A stretch of DNA of 21,371 bases from DSWT01 sp034433375 (GCA_034433375.1 DAOUAQ010000183.1:1-21371); one strand, 5' to 3'; numbered from the stretch's first letter, positions 4,915-14,205 are shown. Program-made: numbers and translations. Notes: a model not told the origin generated them from the letters alone.

Positions 4915-6183
4915 ATGACCGACATCGCCATTCGCGTAGAAAACCTGGGTAAAATGTACCGCATCGGTACCGAAGACCGCCGCCCCGCCACTTTCTGGCA
5001 GGCCGCGCGGCAACTGGCCGCCTCACCCTTCGCCTACCTGCAACGCATCACCCGCCCGCCCACCGAGGCTGAGACGCTCTGGGCGCTCAAGGACGTTTCC
5101 TTCGAAGTCCAGCGCGGCGAGGTGGTGGGCATCATCGGCCGCAACGGCGCGGGGAAATCCACGCTCCTCAAAATCCTCTCCCGCATCACCGAACCCACCC
5201 ACGGTCATGCGCAGATCCACGGGCGGGTCGGCAGCCTGCTGGAAGTGGGCACCGGCTTCCACCCGGAACTGACCGGGCGGGAGAACATCTACCTCAACGG
5301 CGCGATCCTGGGGATGAAGCGCGTCGAGATTGACCGCAAGTTCGACGAGATTGTGGCCTTCGCGGAGATCGAGCGCTTCCTGGATACGCCCGTGAAGCGC
5401 TACTCCAGCGGGATGTACGTGCGGCTGGCCTTTGCGGTGGCGGCGCACCTGGAACCGGAGATTTTGCTGGTGGATGAGGTGCTCGCGGTGGGGGATGTGG
5501 CGTTCCAGAAGAAGTGTTTAGGGAAGATGCAGGATGTGGCAAAAGAAGGAAGGACCGTGATATTTGTAAGTCATAATATGGGAGCAGTGAGTCAATTATG
5601 CGAACGTGCTATCCTACTTGATTCTGGCACTGTTAAATCTATAGGCGATGTTGACAAGGTTATTTCAGAACACATAAATTTGTTCGAACAATCGAATGGA
5701 CACATAGTTTTTCGAGGTGACACTTCTGCTACTACTAAAGGGAAAATTTCATTTTGCGCACTTACACTTGAGGATCAGTCAGGGAGAATAAGAAGTCGAT
5801 TCTTTGTGGGAGAGTCACTTGTTATTCGCGCAAGGATTAATTCTAAATGTACTCTAGATGACCTACAAGCATCTTTCATCATTAGATCCGGTCGAGGAAT
5901 TGGGATATATCATTGTATGACGCGTGATGCAAATATAAACATACAAGTAAGGCCAGGAGAGTGGGATATAATTGCTGAGATTAAGGACTTAAGGCTGTAT
6001 CCAGGCCAATATTGGATTGCGGATCTATGGATTGCTGATTATTCTGGTGCAACTCTTGATTTACAAAGAGAGGGAGGGCGTTTTGAGGTCGTTGAGGGAG
6101 GTCCTTTAGTTAAACGTCGTCTGGCTAATCACGCTGCTATAATCTACGAAGTACCCCACTGGTCAGTCGAATCTGCAAAGTAG
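4915..6183 (+). CDS. wzt: Polysaccharide ABC-transporter ATPase with C-terminal glycan-binding domain, Wzt type
   Basis: The only full-length copy (422 residues). Motifs in order: Walker A GRNGAGKST (75-83), signature YSSGM (163-167), Walker B ILLVDE (183-188), AVGD (191-194) and H-loop SHN (219-221). Residues from about 260 to 405 form a beta-rich Wzt_C-like domain, which in O-antigen exporters reads the end group of the glycan before export. Partner is the permease at 3443. It lacks the in-frame hairpin repeat of remnants 2 and 3; its linker is QLAASPFAYLQRITRPPTEA. Base composition changes sharply around 5540-5560: for example, 58% G+C in 5281-5340 against 38% in 5701-5760, splitting the gene between Walker B and the H-loop. 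This suggests the 3' half was acquired with the following gene. The ATG at 4915 aligns with the starts of remnants 2 and 3. Confidence 0.93.
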   Translation: MTDIAIRVENLGKMYRIGTEDRRPATFWQAARQLAASPFAYLQRITRPPTEAETLWALKDVSFEVQRGEVVGIIGRNGAGKSTLLKILSRITEPTHGHAQIHGRVGSLLEVGTGFHPELTGRENIYLNGAILGMKRVEIDRKFDEIVAFAEIERFLDTPVKRYSSGMYVRLAFAVAAHLEPEILLVDEVLAVGDVAFQKKCLGKMQDVAKEGRTVIFVSHNMGAVSQLCERAILLDSGTVKSIGDVDKVISEHINLFEQSNGHIVFRGDTSATTKGKISFCALTLEDQSGRIRSRFFVGESLVIRARINSKCTLDDLQASFIIRSGRGIGIYHCMTRDANINIQVRPGEWDIIAEIKDLRLYPGQYWIADLWIADYSGATLDLQREGGRFEVVEGGPLVKRRLANHAAIIYEVPHWSVESAK

Positions 6184-6259
6184 CTCCCAAGCATGTCCGA
6201 ACTCATTTCTCGCATTATGGGTGTTGGAGAAAAGACTCGTATATTTTTGAGGGGTTAAT

Positions 6260-7342
6260 ATGTTGCATATTGACTTTCTGTTCTTTAGTCTTAAAGATAT
6301 TAATTTAAATGCTTGGTTTGGCGGAATGTACCAAAGTTTCTTTGATGCGTTGGAACGCGCTGGGGTAAAGGTAACATTGAGTAAGAATGCCCCAGATTTG
6401 GCCGCCGATGTGCTTGTAGTACCACTTGGAAGTGGACAGGATAGTTGGAGCGCACGCGCAATAAATGCCTTCAAAAAACCGGTGATCCTGTATGCTCCTC
6501 CGGCCACAGAGTGGTTTCGACATAATTTTCTTGAACGATGGGGAGAGTATATTCTATTTGCTTATGGCAACGATTTTTCAGAATTTACACCCAAACTATA
6601 TGAAGCGCTCAATATCAAGTATTACCATTTAGCATTAGCTTCAGATCCAACGGTTATGAGGCCCCTAGGATTGCCAAAAGTGTATGACGTGGTTTTCGTA
6701 GGGAGTGTTTGGAGCGCGCCGGAACGGCGGAAATATTTCGAAGCACTAATGAATGTAGCACATAACCGCAAAATACTGCTATTGGGGATAGGCTGGGAAC
6801 AGTATGGTTTTCCCTACCAATGTGTGGCTTGGGGTGATCTTCTTAATATAATTTACAATACAGCTACTGTCTGTGTCAATATTTTCAATGATGGGCAAAA
6901 GGCCGGAGTACATAAACGGTTGGACGTCAATAATCGGTTGTTTGATTTAGCTATGGCTGGTTGTTTTCAAATCAGCAATGCACCGGAAACAGTTCGGCAT
7001 TATTTTGATGCTTCTGAGGTATTAGCGTTTGACACTATAGGGGAGTGGGTGTCCGCTATTATGTATTATGTTGATCATCCTGCCGAGACCACCAGCTATC
7101 AAATCGCAGCACGTAGGCGAGCATTATCAGAAAATACTTGGGATCATCGAGCTAAAGATTTTTTGGCGATGGTGGAAACTCAACTAAAAGAATGGCAACC
7201 TGGTATTAAAAGATCTTCTTTGCTTCAACGCGTTACTCGGCAGTGGGATATGGTGATTCCTTCAAATCATATCACGACAACAATGTGGCGTGGTGCTTCC
7301 TTTTTATTGAGGAATTTGCAAAGGTTGACCGATGCAAAATAG
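6260..7342 (+). CDS. CgeB-like glycosyltransferase (GT-B fold)
   Basis: A 360-residue protein with the layout of CgeB/family-1-like transferases. A degenerate N-terminal Rossmann half ends near 130; the C-terminal half opens with VYDVVFVGSVWSAPERRKYF (141-160), where the conserved RR follows the FVGS strand. The late motif NNRLFDLAMAGCFQIS (224-239) is the usual sugar-nucleotide binding stretch with an Ala-Gly-Cys turn. It likely transfers a sugar from a nucleotide donor in the cytoplasm; the sugar is unknown. The ATG at 6260 is preceded by GAGGGG (6249-6254). The gene is AT-rich like the 3' half of wzt before it, so the two probably arrived together. Confidence 0.8.
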   Translation: MLHIDFLFFSLKDINLNAWFGGMYQSFFDALERAGVKVTLSKNAPDLAADVLVVPLGSGQDSWSARAINAFKKPVILYAPPATEWFRHNFLERWGEYILFAYGNDFSEFTPKLYEALNIKYYHLALASDPTVMRPLGLPKVYDVVFVGSVWSAPERRKYFEALMNVAHNRKILLLGIGWEQYGFPYQCVAWGDLLNIIYNTATVCVNIFNDGQKAGVHKRLDVNNRLFDLAMAGCFQISNAPETVRHYFDASEVLAFDTIGEWVSAIMYYVDHPAETTSYQIAARRRALSENTWDHRAKDFLAMVETQLKEWQPGIKRSSLLQRVTRQWDMVIPSNHITTTMWRGASFLLRNLQRLTDAK

Positions 7343-7378
7343 AGAACAAACGTATGGGGCAAAATAGTGTAGTGATAT

Positions 7379-8956
7379 ATGTGTCGAGTGTCTTCTTCAC
7401 CGAGGAATACTTTGCTGGTTAAAGAGTGGGGGAACTTACGTCGTTTGGCTAGGCTGTGCTTACTATTGACAGTGATGCTATTCAGTATAGCGAGTCTGGC
7501 CAATGGACAAACACTGGACTGGAGTCAGCCAATACGAATTACAGATCCTGTCAGTGCTGGTTATATCCCGGCCGGTGCGGAATTCACATTGGCTGTCGAT
7601 TCTCTAGGAAAAATCCACTTACTTGGGGCAACTTCGTTTACAGATATTGAGCCCCCCGACGAGAGAGCAGCCATCAACTATATGGTGTGGGATGGAACTG
7701 CCTGGAGCCAACCGGTAGATGTGCTGGCGACGCCAGGGATGGGAAACACCCAAGTCTTCGCGCCCCGGGCGACACTGGACGATCAAGGAACGTTGCACGT
7801 AGTATGGGCGGGCAAGAATCCTAGTGCTTTCGCCGAACTCGGCTATATTTACTACAGCCATGCTGAGGCAGCCGAAGCTGCCTCAGTGCGTGCCTGGTCC
7901 ACACCGATCCGGTTGACTACAATAGATGGTTACTTAACCACCGGGAGCAGCAAAGCGGCCGATATTGCCGTCGATGCGGACGACGGGATCCATGTTGTTG
8001 TTGTCAATTTGGCTGATGACAAAGTATACCATCTGGCATCATTTGACTATGGCGAGACCTGGACTGTCCCCACGGCAACCACAGTAGGTTTTCAGGAACC
8101 TTTGCCGCCAGAAGTGCAAAGCGCCCTTGCTTCTTCACCCCGTATCGCAACTGACGCGCAGGACCGATTGCATGTGGTGTGGACATATCTGCGTAACCCC
8201 GGCGGATGGCCCACCTTAGGTATTCGTTATGCGCGTTCGACGGATGGCGGGCAGACCTGGTCCACCCCCTTTCTGATAGATGACGCAAATGTGGACGCCG
8301 CCACGATTGCTGTCGATGGAGGTCGAGTGCATCTTACTTGGGCCGGCACGGCTGACCGCGGTGGCCGCTGGCACCGGTATTCCGAGGATGGTGGTGAAAC
8401 CTGGACGGATGTAGTGCGAGCAACTCCGGTGGGCATATGGGCTATGGGCGATTTCAGCACGATGGTGGACACAGAACACACATTGCACATGGTGGCCGGC
8501 TTGACTGGTTTTGGCAAGCCTGGCACCTTTCTGACTTATTTGCACTGGCAAAATGGCGTCTGGAGCGCGCCAGAGATTATTCACGATGTTGAAACCGAAA
8601 ACCCACAGGCGATCCTGGTATTGGGCAACCAAATCCACGCCATCTGTGCGGATTTTTCCGACCCACAGCGCGCGCTGTTGCATACGAGCAAAAAACTGCC
8701 TTTGCCGGCCGCGCCAGTTGTTTTGCCGGTCGTCCCCGCTGCGGCGGAACCAGCGGTTACGGAGACGCCAGAAGCTACCGCAATACCAGCGCTTGAACAG
8801 ACCGACGCTGTCACCGCACCGTATAGTCACTTACCCGCGCCTGATACATCCGCGAGCAATATGCTGGCGGCTCTCATTGTGCCTACCCTGCTAATCATCG
8901 TGATCGTATCTGGCGTCCTATTGATGTATCAGACCCGTTCCCGGAAAAGAACGTAG
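7379..8956 (+). CDS. Membrane-anchored Asp-box (BNR/sialidase-like) beta-propeller protein
   Basis: A 525-residue exported protein. A hydrophobic signal segment lies at about 25-43 (RLCLLLTVMLFSIASLANG). Residues 45-435 form a repeat-rich beta-propeller with Asp-box motifs SFDYGETW (221-228), STDGGQTW (287-294) and SEDGGETW (335-342), plus several LHVVW strands. A Pro/Ala/Thr linker (440-490) leads to one membrane helix (about 495-517) and a basic tail (RSRKRT), so the propeller is displayed outside the cell. Sialidases and other glycan-binding propellers share this fold; I cannot identify the catalytic Arg triad with confidence, so enzyme activity is open. The start is uncertain: ATG 7379 has a poor ribosome site, and a TTG about 30 bases downstream is an alternative. 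G+C is intermediate. Confidence 0.75.
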   Translation: MCRVSSSPRNTLLVKEWGNLRRLARLCLLLTVMLFSIASLANGQTLDWSQPIRITDPVSAGYIPAGAEFTLAVDSLGKIHLLGATSFTDIEPPDERAAINYMVWDGTAWSQPVDVLATPGMGNTQVFAPRATLDDQGTLHVVWAGKNPSAFAELGYIYYSHAEAAEAASVRAWSTPIRLTTIDGYLTTGSSKAADIAVDADDGIHVVVVNLADDKVYHLASFDYGETWTVPTATTVGFQEPLPPEVQSALASSPRIATDAQDRLHVVWTYLRNPGGWPTLGIRYARSTDGGQTWSTPFLIDDANVDAATIAVDGGRVHLTWAGTADRGGRWHRYSEDGGETWTDVVRATPVGIWAMGDFSTMVDTEHTLHMVAGLTGFGKPGTFLTYLHWQNGVWSAPEIIHDVETENPQAILVLGNQIHAICADFSDPQRALLHTSKKLPLPAAPVVLPVVPAAAEPAVTETPEATAIPALEQTDAVTAPYSHLPAPDTSASNMLAALIVPTLLIIVIVSGVLLMYQTRSRKRT

Positions 8957-8974
8957 CCGGCGAATACAGTAGAG

Positions 8975-10069
8975 ATGACGTTGCCTTTAGCAGATAACCC
9001 CGAAGTGACTGTTTTAATGTCCGTCTACAACGGCGCGCGTTATCTGTGCCCCGCGATAGACGGTATTTTAACCCAAACCTTTACCGATTTCGAGTTCATT
9101 ATCGTTGATGATGGCTCAACAGATGAAACCTGGGACATTGTAAGTAGCTATACCGATTCGCGCATCCGTCTGGCGCGCAATGCGCATAATCTGGGATTGG
9201 CGGCTTCGCTGAACAAGGGATTGGCTTTAGCGCGCGGCCACTATATCGCCCGGATGGATGCCGATGACATTGCCTTGCCAGAGCGGCTGGAACGGCAGGT
9301 GGATTTTCTGAATGAACATCCTGAAATTGGAGTGGTCGGGACGGCTAGTCAAACTATGGATATTGATGGCAATCCTATAGGCGAAGTGCAAATGCCGGGA
9401 TCTGATTTGCATTTGCGATGGTTATTGCTATTAGGCAGTCCATTTATTCATGCAACGGTTATGCTCCGATCAGAAGTGTTGAAAAAACATAGTTTGCATT
9501 ATGTGCCAGAAACAGAACCTTCAGAGGACTATAATTTTTTTTCACGCTTGCTAAAGTATACACCTGGTACCAATTTACCAGAGCAGCTTTATATTATCCG
9601 TTTAGGGTCAGGCGTAACAACAAGTCGGCGTGAACTTCAACTCAGAAAGCACGATGACAATTCGTGGCATATTATCCGCGAAGAACTAGACTTTTCTACG
9701 ATCACGCTCGCGCAGGTGAGTCAATTGCGCGCGCTCTTTGTGGGCGGCGAGCCGTTTGTGGAAGGGCCGCCGCTCAACAAAGCGCAGTTGATCGCGCTGT
9801 ATCTCGATCTCTGGGAGCGGTTTGCCGCGCGGCACGCCACCGATCTGGAACTGCCGGCCTTGCGCCAGGCAGAGACAACGATGCTCGCGCAAAGGCTGCG
9901 TACCGGCGTGCGCCCGGTAGCGCGCCTGCGCTTGTGGGCGCGCTTGCTCAGGATCAACCCTGCTCTAGGGGACTGGTTGCGCTACCGGTCTCTGGAACGC
10001 CTGGGGTATTATCGGCTGGGCAGCCACCTGCGTCGGATGGGATTAAGGCGAGAGCATGAGCTTAAGTAA
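8975..10069 (+). CDS. Glycosyltransferase family 2 with C-terminal helical extension
   Basis: A 364-residue GT2 enzyme. The GT-A domain has VTVLMSVYNGARYL (11-24), the nucleotide-binding VDDGSTD (44-50) and the metal-binding DADD (95-98); EPSEDYNFFSRLL after 180 is the usual ED acceptor-site motif. Residues from about 250 on are a helical, Arg/Leu-rich tail ending in ARLLRINPALGDWLRYRSLERLG. Composition changes inside the gene: 32% G+C at 9481-9540 but 65% at 9781-9840, close to the catalytic/tail boundary, which hints at domain exchange. The ATG at 8975 follows a weak GTAGAG. It overlaps the next gene by 14 bases and opens the 11-gene run. Confidence 0.9.
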   Translation: MTLPLADNPEVTVLMSVYNGARYLCPAIDGILTQTFTDFEFIIVDDGSTDETWDIVSSYTDSRIRLARNAHNLGLAASLNKGLALARGHYIARMDADDIALPERLERQVDFLNEHPEIGVVGTASQTMDIDGNPIGEVQMPGSDLHLRWLLLLGSPFIHATVMLRSEVLKKHSLHYVPETEPSEDYNFFSRLLKYTPGTNLPEQLYIIRLGSGVTTSRRELQLRKHDDNSWHIIREELDFSTITLAQVSQLRALFVGGEPFVEGPPLNKAQLIALYLDLWERFAARHATDLELPALRQAETTMLAQRLRTGVRPVARLRLWARLLRINPALGDWLRYRSLERLGYYRLGSHLRRMGLRREHELK

Positions 10070-11417
10070 CCCCTTGCGCGTCCTGCAGGTCAACGCCAGC
10101 GACGTCGGCGGCGGCGCGGAAAAGTCGGCCCTGAACCTGTTCCGGGACTACCGCGCGCAGGGTCACGCCTCGTGGTTGGCCGTAGGGCGCAAATATCTGG
10201 ATGACCCTGACATCTTCGAGATCCCCCGCCTTGCCCCACCGGTTCCCTGGGCGCGGTTGTGCTGGCGTTTGTATGGCTGGTCAAGACCGCTGGAAGGATT
10301 GCCCGGCATCAGGCGCCTGCGTTATCTCTTGCACACTCTGGCCGGCGGCCCGGCGGAGATCGCGCGCGAGTTGGGGCATGAGGATTTCAATTTCCCTGGC
10401 AGCCGGCAACTCTTGCGCTTGCCACCGGAGCGCCCGGACTTGCTGCACCTCCACAATCTGCACGGCAACTATTTCGATCTGCGGCAACTGCCGCACTTGC
10501 ACCGGCAGGTACCAGTCGTGATGACGTTGCGCGACGCCTGGCTATTGAGCGGGCATTGCGCCCACTCTCTGGATTGTGAACGCTGGCAGACGGGATGTGG
10601 GGCATGTCCTTACTTGAGCCATTACTTGCCCTTGCAACGCGACGGCTCAGCTTATAACTGGCGGCGCAAGCGGCGGTTGTACCGGCGCGGGCGGCTCTAT
10701 GTATCGGCGCCCAGCCGTTGGCTGTTGGATAGGGCTTTGTGCTCTATCCTGGCTCCGGCGATTGTGGAGGCGCGCGTCATCCCCAACGGTGTAGACCGGA
10801 CAATTTTTCAACCGGGTGACCGGCAACACGCCCGGCAAACCCTAGGATTGCCGGGGGACAGAGCAATTTTGCTTTTCACGGCGGCCAGCATCAAGCAAAA
10901 TCCCTGGAAGGATTATCGCACCATGCGCCAGGCATTAGTCGAAATGGCGAACAGACAGAATAAACAGCCGGTATTATTCATTGCTTTGGGAGAAGAAGCG
11001 CCTTCCGAATGGATCAATAAGACGGAGATGCGTTTTGTATCCTTTCAACGCGACGAACAGGTTGTAGCTTGTTATTACCAGGCGGCCGATGTCTATGTTC
11101 ACGCGGCCAGAGCAGAGACATTCGGGAACACTATTGTCGAAGCATTCGCCTGCGGGACCCCGGTTGTGGCAACCAACGTGGGCGGAATCCCCGAAATCGT
11201 CGAGCATGGCCGTACCGGTTTTCTCACGCCGTTAGGCGATAGCACAACCATGGCGCGCTACATCGCCGATATTCTCGATAACCGAACGCTGCGGCAACAG
11301 ATGAGCGCCCAAGCCGTCCAAGCCGTAGCGCAGCATTTTGACCTTGGGCGATGCGTTGACCAATATCTGGCGTGGTACCAAGAGATCCTGGCGACGCGGC
11401 AAGAGCATAAACGATGA
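10056..11417 (+). CDS. Glycosyltransferase family 4
   Basis: A 453-residue GT-B retaining transferase. N-terminal half: LRVLQVNASDVGGGAEKSALNLF with the Gly-rich loop at 18-21, and HLHNLHGNYFDL (131-142). A cysteine cluster follows at Cys168, Cys174, Cys181 and Cys184 (GHCAHSLDCERWQTGCGACP), seen in a known GT4 subgroup and possibly metal-binding. C-terminal half: VIPNGVD (241-247) and the E-x7-E motif AETFGNTIVEAFACGTPVVAT (Glu354, Glu362) for donor binding. It adds a sugar to the growing lipid-linked chain at the inner face of the membrane. The ATG at 10056 overlaps the previous gene by 14 bases; its own end overlaps the next start by 4 (ATGA). Confidence 0.9.
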   Translation: MSLSNPLRVLQVNASDVGGGAEKSALNLFRDYRAQGHASWLAVGRKYLDDPDIFEIPRLAPPVPWARLCWRLYGWSRPLEGLPGIRRLRYLLHTLAGGPAEIARELGHEDFNFPGSRQLLRLPPERPDLLHLHNLHGNYFDLRQLPHLHRQVPVVMTLRDAWLLSGHCAHSLDCERWQTGCGACPYLSHYLPLQRDGSAYNWRRKRRLYRRGRLYVSAPSRWLLDRALCSILAPAIVEARVIPNGVDRTIFQPGDRQHARQTLGLPGDRAILLFTAASIKQNPWKDYRTMRQALVEMANRQNKQPVLFIALGEEAPSEWINKTEMRFVSFQRDEQVVACYYQAADVYVHAARAETFGNTIVEAFACGTPVVATNVGGIPEIVEHGRTGFLTPLGDSTTMARYIADILDNRTLRQQMSAQAVQAVAQHFDLGRCVDQYLAWYQEILATRQEHKR

Positions 11418-12442
11418 ATACACACCCTTTGGTGAGCATTGTCACCCCCTGCTACAACTCCGCGCGCTATCTGGCGGAGACGATTGAGAGCATCCGCGCG
11501 CAAGACTATCCGCACCTTGAGCATCTTGTCATAGACGGCGGCTCTACCGACGGGACGCTGGAGATTTTGCAGCGATACGCCGACCGGTTGACCTGGATTT
11601 CAGAGCCAGACAAAGGCCAATCGGATGCGATCAACAAGGGCTTCCGGCGCGCGCGGGGGGAGATTGTCGCCTGGTTGAACGCCGATGACCTCTATTTTCC
11701 GAGGACGGTGCGTACAGCAGTGGAAGCCCTGGCCGCCCACCCCGATGCCGTCTGGGTCTATGGCGGGACAGAAATCATTGACGGCGACGGGGCAACCCTG
11801 GACGTGCGGGAGGCCGCTCCCTTTGACGTATCCCGACTCCTGAACGAGGGAGACTATATCTCACAGCCCACAGTTTTTATGCGCAGCAGTGTTTTGAATG
11901 AAGTGGGCTTGTTGGATACAGACCTGCACTATTGTATGGATTATGACTTGTGGCTGCGGATCGGGAAAAAGTACCCGGCCTACGCTCTCCCGCTGCCGCC
12001 GCTGGCGAAATACCGGTTGCACACCGCCTCCAAAACCACTTATATTCCCTATGCAATGGTACAAGAACGTTACCGGATCAGCCAGCGTCATCATGGAGAT
12101 GCAGTAGCGGCAGGTCTGTATGTCTTGGGAGCAAAATGGTCCATCCACGCCAGCGAGGAGTTTGCCGCCGGGCCGCAGCAATTTGCGCAACATTACCTGG
12201 CGGCCGATTATGAGCAGTTGCCGCCAGAGATACAACAACGGGCTGCGACCCCGTTGGCGAAGGCCTATGTAGAGGCCGGCTTCTATGCCTATCAAGCAGG
12301 CGCGCTCACGACAGCGGCAGATTGGTTTCGGGCCGCGGTGCGTCAAAAACCGCAATGGTTGCTCAACCGGGGACTTTGCCTAACGTTGTTGCGGGATCTG
12401 GCAGGACGGCGCGGCATAAAATTGCCGCACCTCAAAGGCTGA
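11414..12442 (+). CDS. Glycosyltransferase family 2 (DGGSTD subgroup)
   Basis: A 342-residue GT2 enzyme of the subgroup with DGGSTDGT in place of DDGS. Motifs: HPLVSIVTPCYNSARYL (4-20), VIDGGSTDGTLEIL (39-52), SEPDKGQSDAINKGF (63-77), and WLNADD (87-92), where the Asp pair holds the metal. ISQPTVFMRS and DYDLWLRIGK are the late acceptor-side motifs. Residues 260-330 form helical hairpins resembling a TPR (FYAYQAGALTTAADWFRAAV). It is a paralogue of the gene at 17313. The start overlaps the previous stop in ATGA, so translation is coupled. Sugar specificity cannot be read. Confidence 0.9.
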   Translation: MNTHPLVSIVTPCYNSARYLAETIESIRAQDYPHLEHLVIDGGSTDGTLEILQRYADRLTWISEPDKGQSDAINKGFRRARGEIVAWLNADDLYFPRTVRTAVEALAAHPDAVWVYGGTEIIDGDGATLDVREAAPFDVSRLLNEGDYISQPTVFMRSSVLNEVGLLDTDLHYCMDYDLWLRIGKKYPAYALPLPPLAKYRLHTASKTTYIPYAMVQERYRISQRHHGDAVAAGLYVLGAKWSIHASEEFAAGPQQFAQHYLAADYEQLPPEIQQRAATPLAKAYVEAGFYAYQAGALTTAADWFRAAVRQKPQWLLNRGLCLTLLRDLAGRRGIKLPHLKG

Positions 12443-14205
12443 TGCGCGCTATGGGTGAGTTATTGAAGACGCAGGGCTTCATTTTGGGTTGTTGGATAGT
12501 TTTATTTATCGTTTTCAGCGGTTTGGGGCTGGGGGTGCGGCGACTTTTTAAGTTAAAACTAGAACACCTTGGTAGTCTGCTTCATGCTTTCTGGCTAGGA
12601 TGGGCGCTGGCGATCGGGATATTACAAATCTGGCATCTGGCCTTTAAAATCAATGCTTATGCCTTATTATTGTTAAGCGTGTTAGGATTAAGCGGCTGGT
12701 TGGGCCAGCGCCGCGAGCTTTGGGAGTTGGTGAAGCCCAGCAGAGCTTTCACGCTTCTGCAGTTGTGCCTTCTGTTGCTGTTCGGATTTTGGTTGGCCAA
12801 TCAAGCCATTGGCCCAATTAGAACTTATGACACTTTACGATACCATATAACAGCGGTGAAATGGTTTTCTACCTATCCGTTGGTCCCGGGGCTGGCCAAC
12901 CTCTACAGCAATCTGGGAAACAACCAATCGTTCTTTCTCTATGGGGCATTACTCAATGTTGGGCCATGGTTCCAGAAATCCCATCATCTGGCCACTGGAT
13001 TGTTGGTGTTGGTTTTGGGCTGGCGGATTGTCCTGAGTATGATAACTCTGATCAGGGGACGGGGTAAAGTGCCGCCAGAAGATCTGTTTTATAGTTTGTT
13101 GCTGGCCCCGTTATTAAACTTCATTTTCTTTAGCGGTTACATTCCCGGTTTAACACCAGATGCTCCGGTCTATGTGCTCAACATTGTGTTGGGTGCCGAA
13201 TCATTACAATTTTTGAATGAGCAGCCGGTCTCTTCTCGCCAGACAGTATATCGGCTGTTCTATATGGTAGTGTTAGGAATTGTTGGCATCACTATTAAAC
13301 TGAGCTATGTTGTCTTTGGATTCTTGACAATCACGATCGTGGTGGGCGCATGGTTGGCGCATACCAGCTATCGAATAATGCTCAAGCGCCGCGTTTTACT
13401 GTTATTGGCAGGAACGATGGCTGCCTTTTTGTTGCCGTGGTGTATTCGTGGCGTGTTGTTAAGTGGTTACTTGGCTTATCCGCAGCCCACCTTGTCTTTG
13501 CCTGTTTCCTGGCGCACTCCCGCAGCAATCGCTGTTCAAGAGTTGGATGCCATTCGCGGGTGGGCGCGGCAGCCAGGGGCAGAATGGCGTCAGGCTTTAA
13601 AGGGTTGGGCATGGTTTGTTCCGTGGGTCAAAAGGATGACAGAAAACAGTGATCTTATCAAGCCATTGGAGCTATGCGTGTTTGGGCTTCTGTCCGCTCT
13701 AGTGCAACGCCGGGAACTCAAAAAAACAGCCGGATTGCTTTTCTGCATCCCCGCTGCCGCTGCTATACTTTTCTGGTTTTTCTCTGCGCCGGACCCCCGT
13801 TTTCTCGGTTCCCTGCTGTGGATTTTGGGCGCTGGCATCATCGTCTGGGGTCTTGAAGGATTAAAATCTCAAGAAATGCCGTCAGGCAAGATGCTGAATT
13901 TAGCAGTAGTCTTTTGGGTATTCTTATATATTTACCCATTTCATAATCCACTGATGTACAAATATCCTTTTGACAGCCCACTGCTCATCAGACCATACAA
14001 CGCCACGCAGGCGCTGCATCCAGTCGCAGAAGCGCAGTATGATACCCGCATGACGGATAGTCAATTGGCAGTCAATATAGCAGAACAGGAGATGTGTACC
14101 TGGGATGTGCCGCTGCCGTGTACCTATGATGGCAAATTCTACCGGGGATTACGGTTGCGCGTTCCCGGTGATTTACGTTCCGGCTTCGTATTGGATTGGC
14201 CCTAA
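12442..14205 (+). CDS. Polytopic membrane protein, GT-C-like, candidate polymerase or lipid-linked glycosyltransferase
   Basis: A 587-residue protein with about ten to twelve hydrophobic segments over residues 10-500 and a soluble C-terminal tail of about 90 residues. The first large loop holds PIRTYDTLRYHITAVKWF, followed by PLVPGLANLYSNLGNN, a pattern like that in the LIC_10190-type membrane proteins of polysaccharide loci. An Asp in the first outer loop is where GT-C enzymes place their catalytic residue. Wzy-type polymerases are also poorly conserved polytopic proteins, so either role is possible. I take the ATG at 12442 (TGATG with the previous stop) because a frame to 12322 would run through the previous gene. 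The alternative ATG is at 12451. Confidence 0.7.
   Translation: MRAMGELLKTQGFILGCWIVLFIVFSGLGLGVRRLFKLKLEHLGSLLHAFWLGWALAIGILQIWHLAFKINAYALLLLSVLGLSGWLGQRRELWELVKPSRAFTLLQLCLLLLFGFWLANQAIGPIRTYDTLRYHITAVKWFSTYPLVPGLANLYSNLGNNQSFFLYGALLNVGPWFQKSHHLATGLLVLVLGWRIVLSMITLIRGRGKVPPEDLFYSLLLAPLLNFIFFSGYIPGLTPDAPVYVLNIVLGAESLQFLNEQPVSSRQTVYRLFYMVVLGIVGITIKLSYVVFGFLTITIVVGAWLAHTSYRIMLKRRVLLLLAGTMAAFLLPWCIRGVLLSGYLAYPQPTLSLPVSWRTPAAIAVQELDAIRGWARQPGAEWRQALKGWAWFVPWVKRMTENSDLIKPLELCVFGLLSALVQRRELKKTAGLLFCIPAAAAILFWFFSAPDPRFLGSLLWILGAGIIVWGLEGLKSQEMPSGKMLNLAVVFWVFLYIYPFHNPLMYKYPFDSPLLIRPYNATQALHPVAEAQYDTRMTDSQLAVNIAEQEMCTWDVPLPCTYDGKFYRGLRLRVPGDLRSGFVLDWP

Noticed and set aside
12322..12441. Upstream extension of the polytopic membrane protein
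   Set aside because: The 40 extra codons lie within the previous GT2 gene and look like out-of-frame translation; ATG at 12442 couples to its stop.
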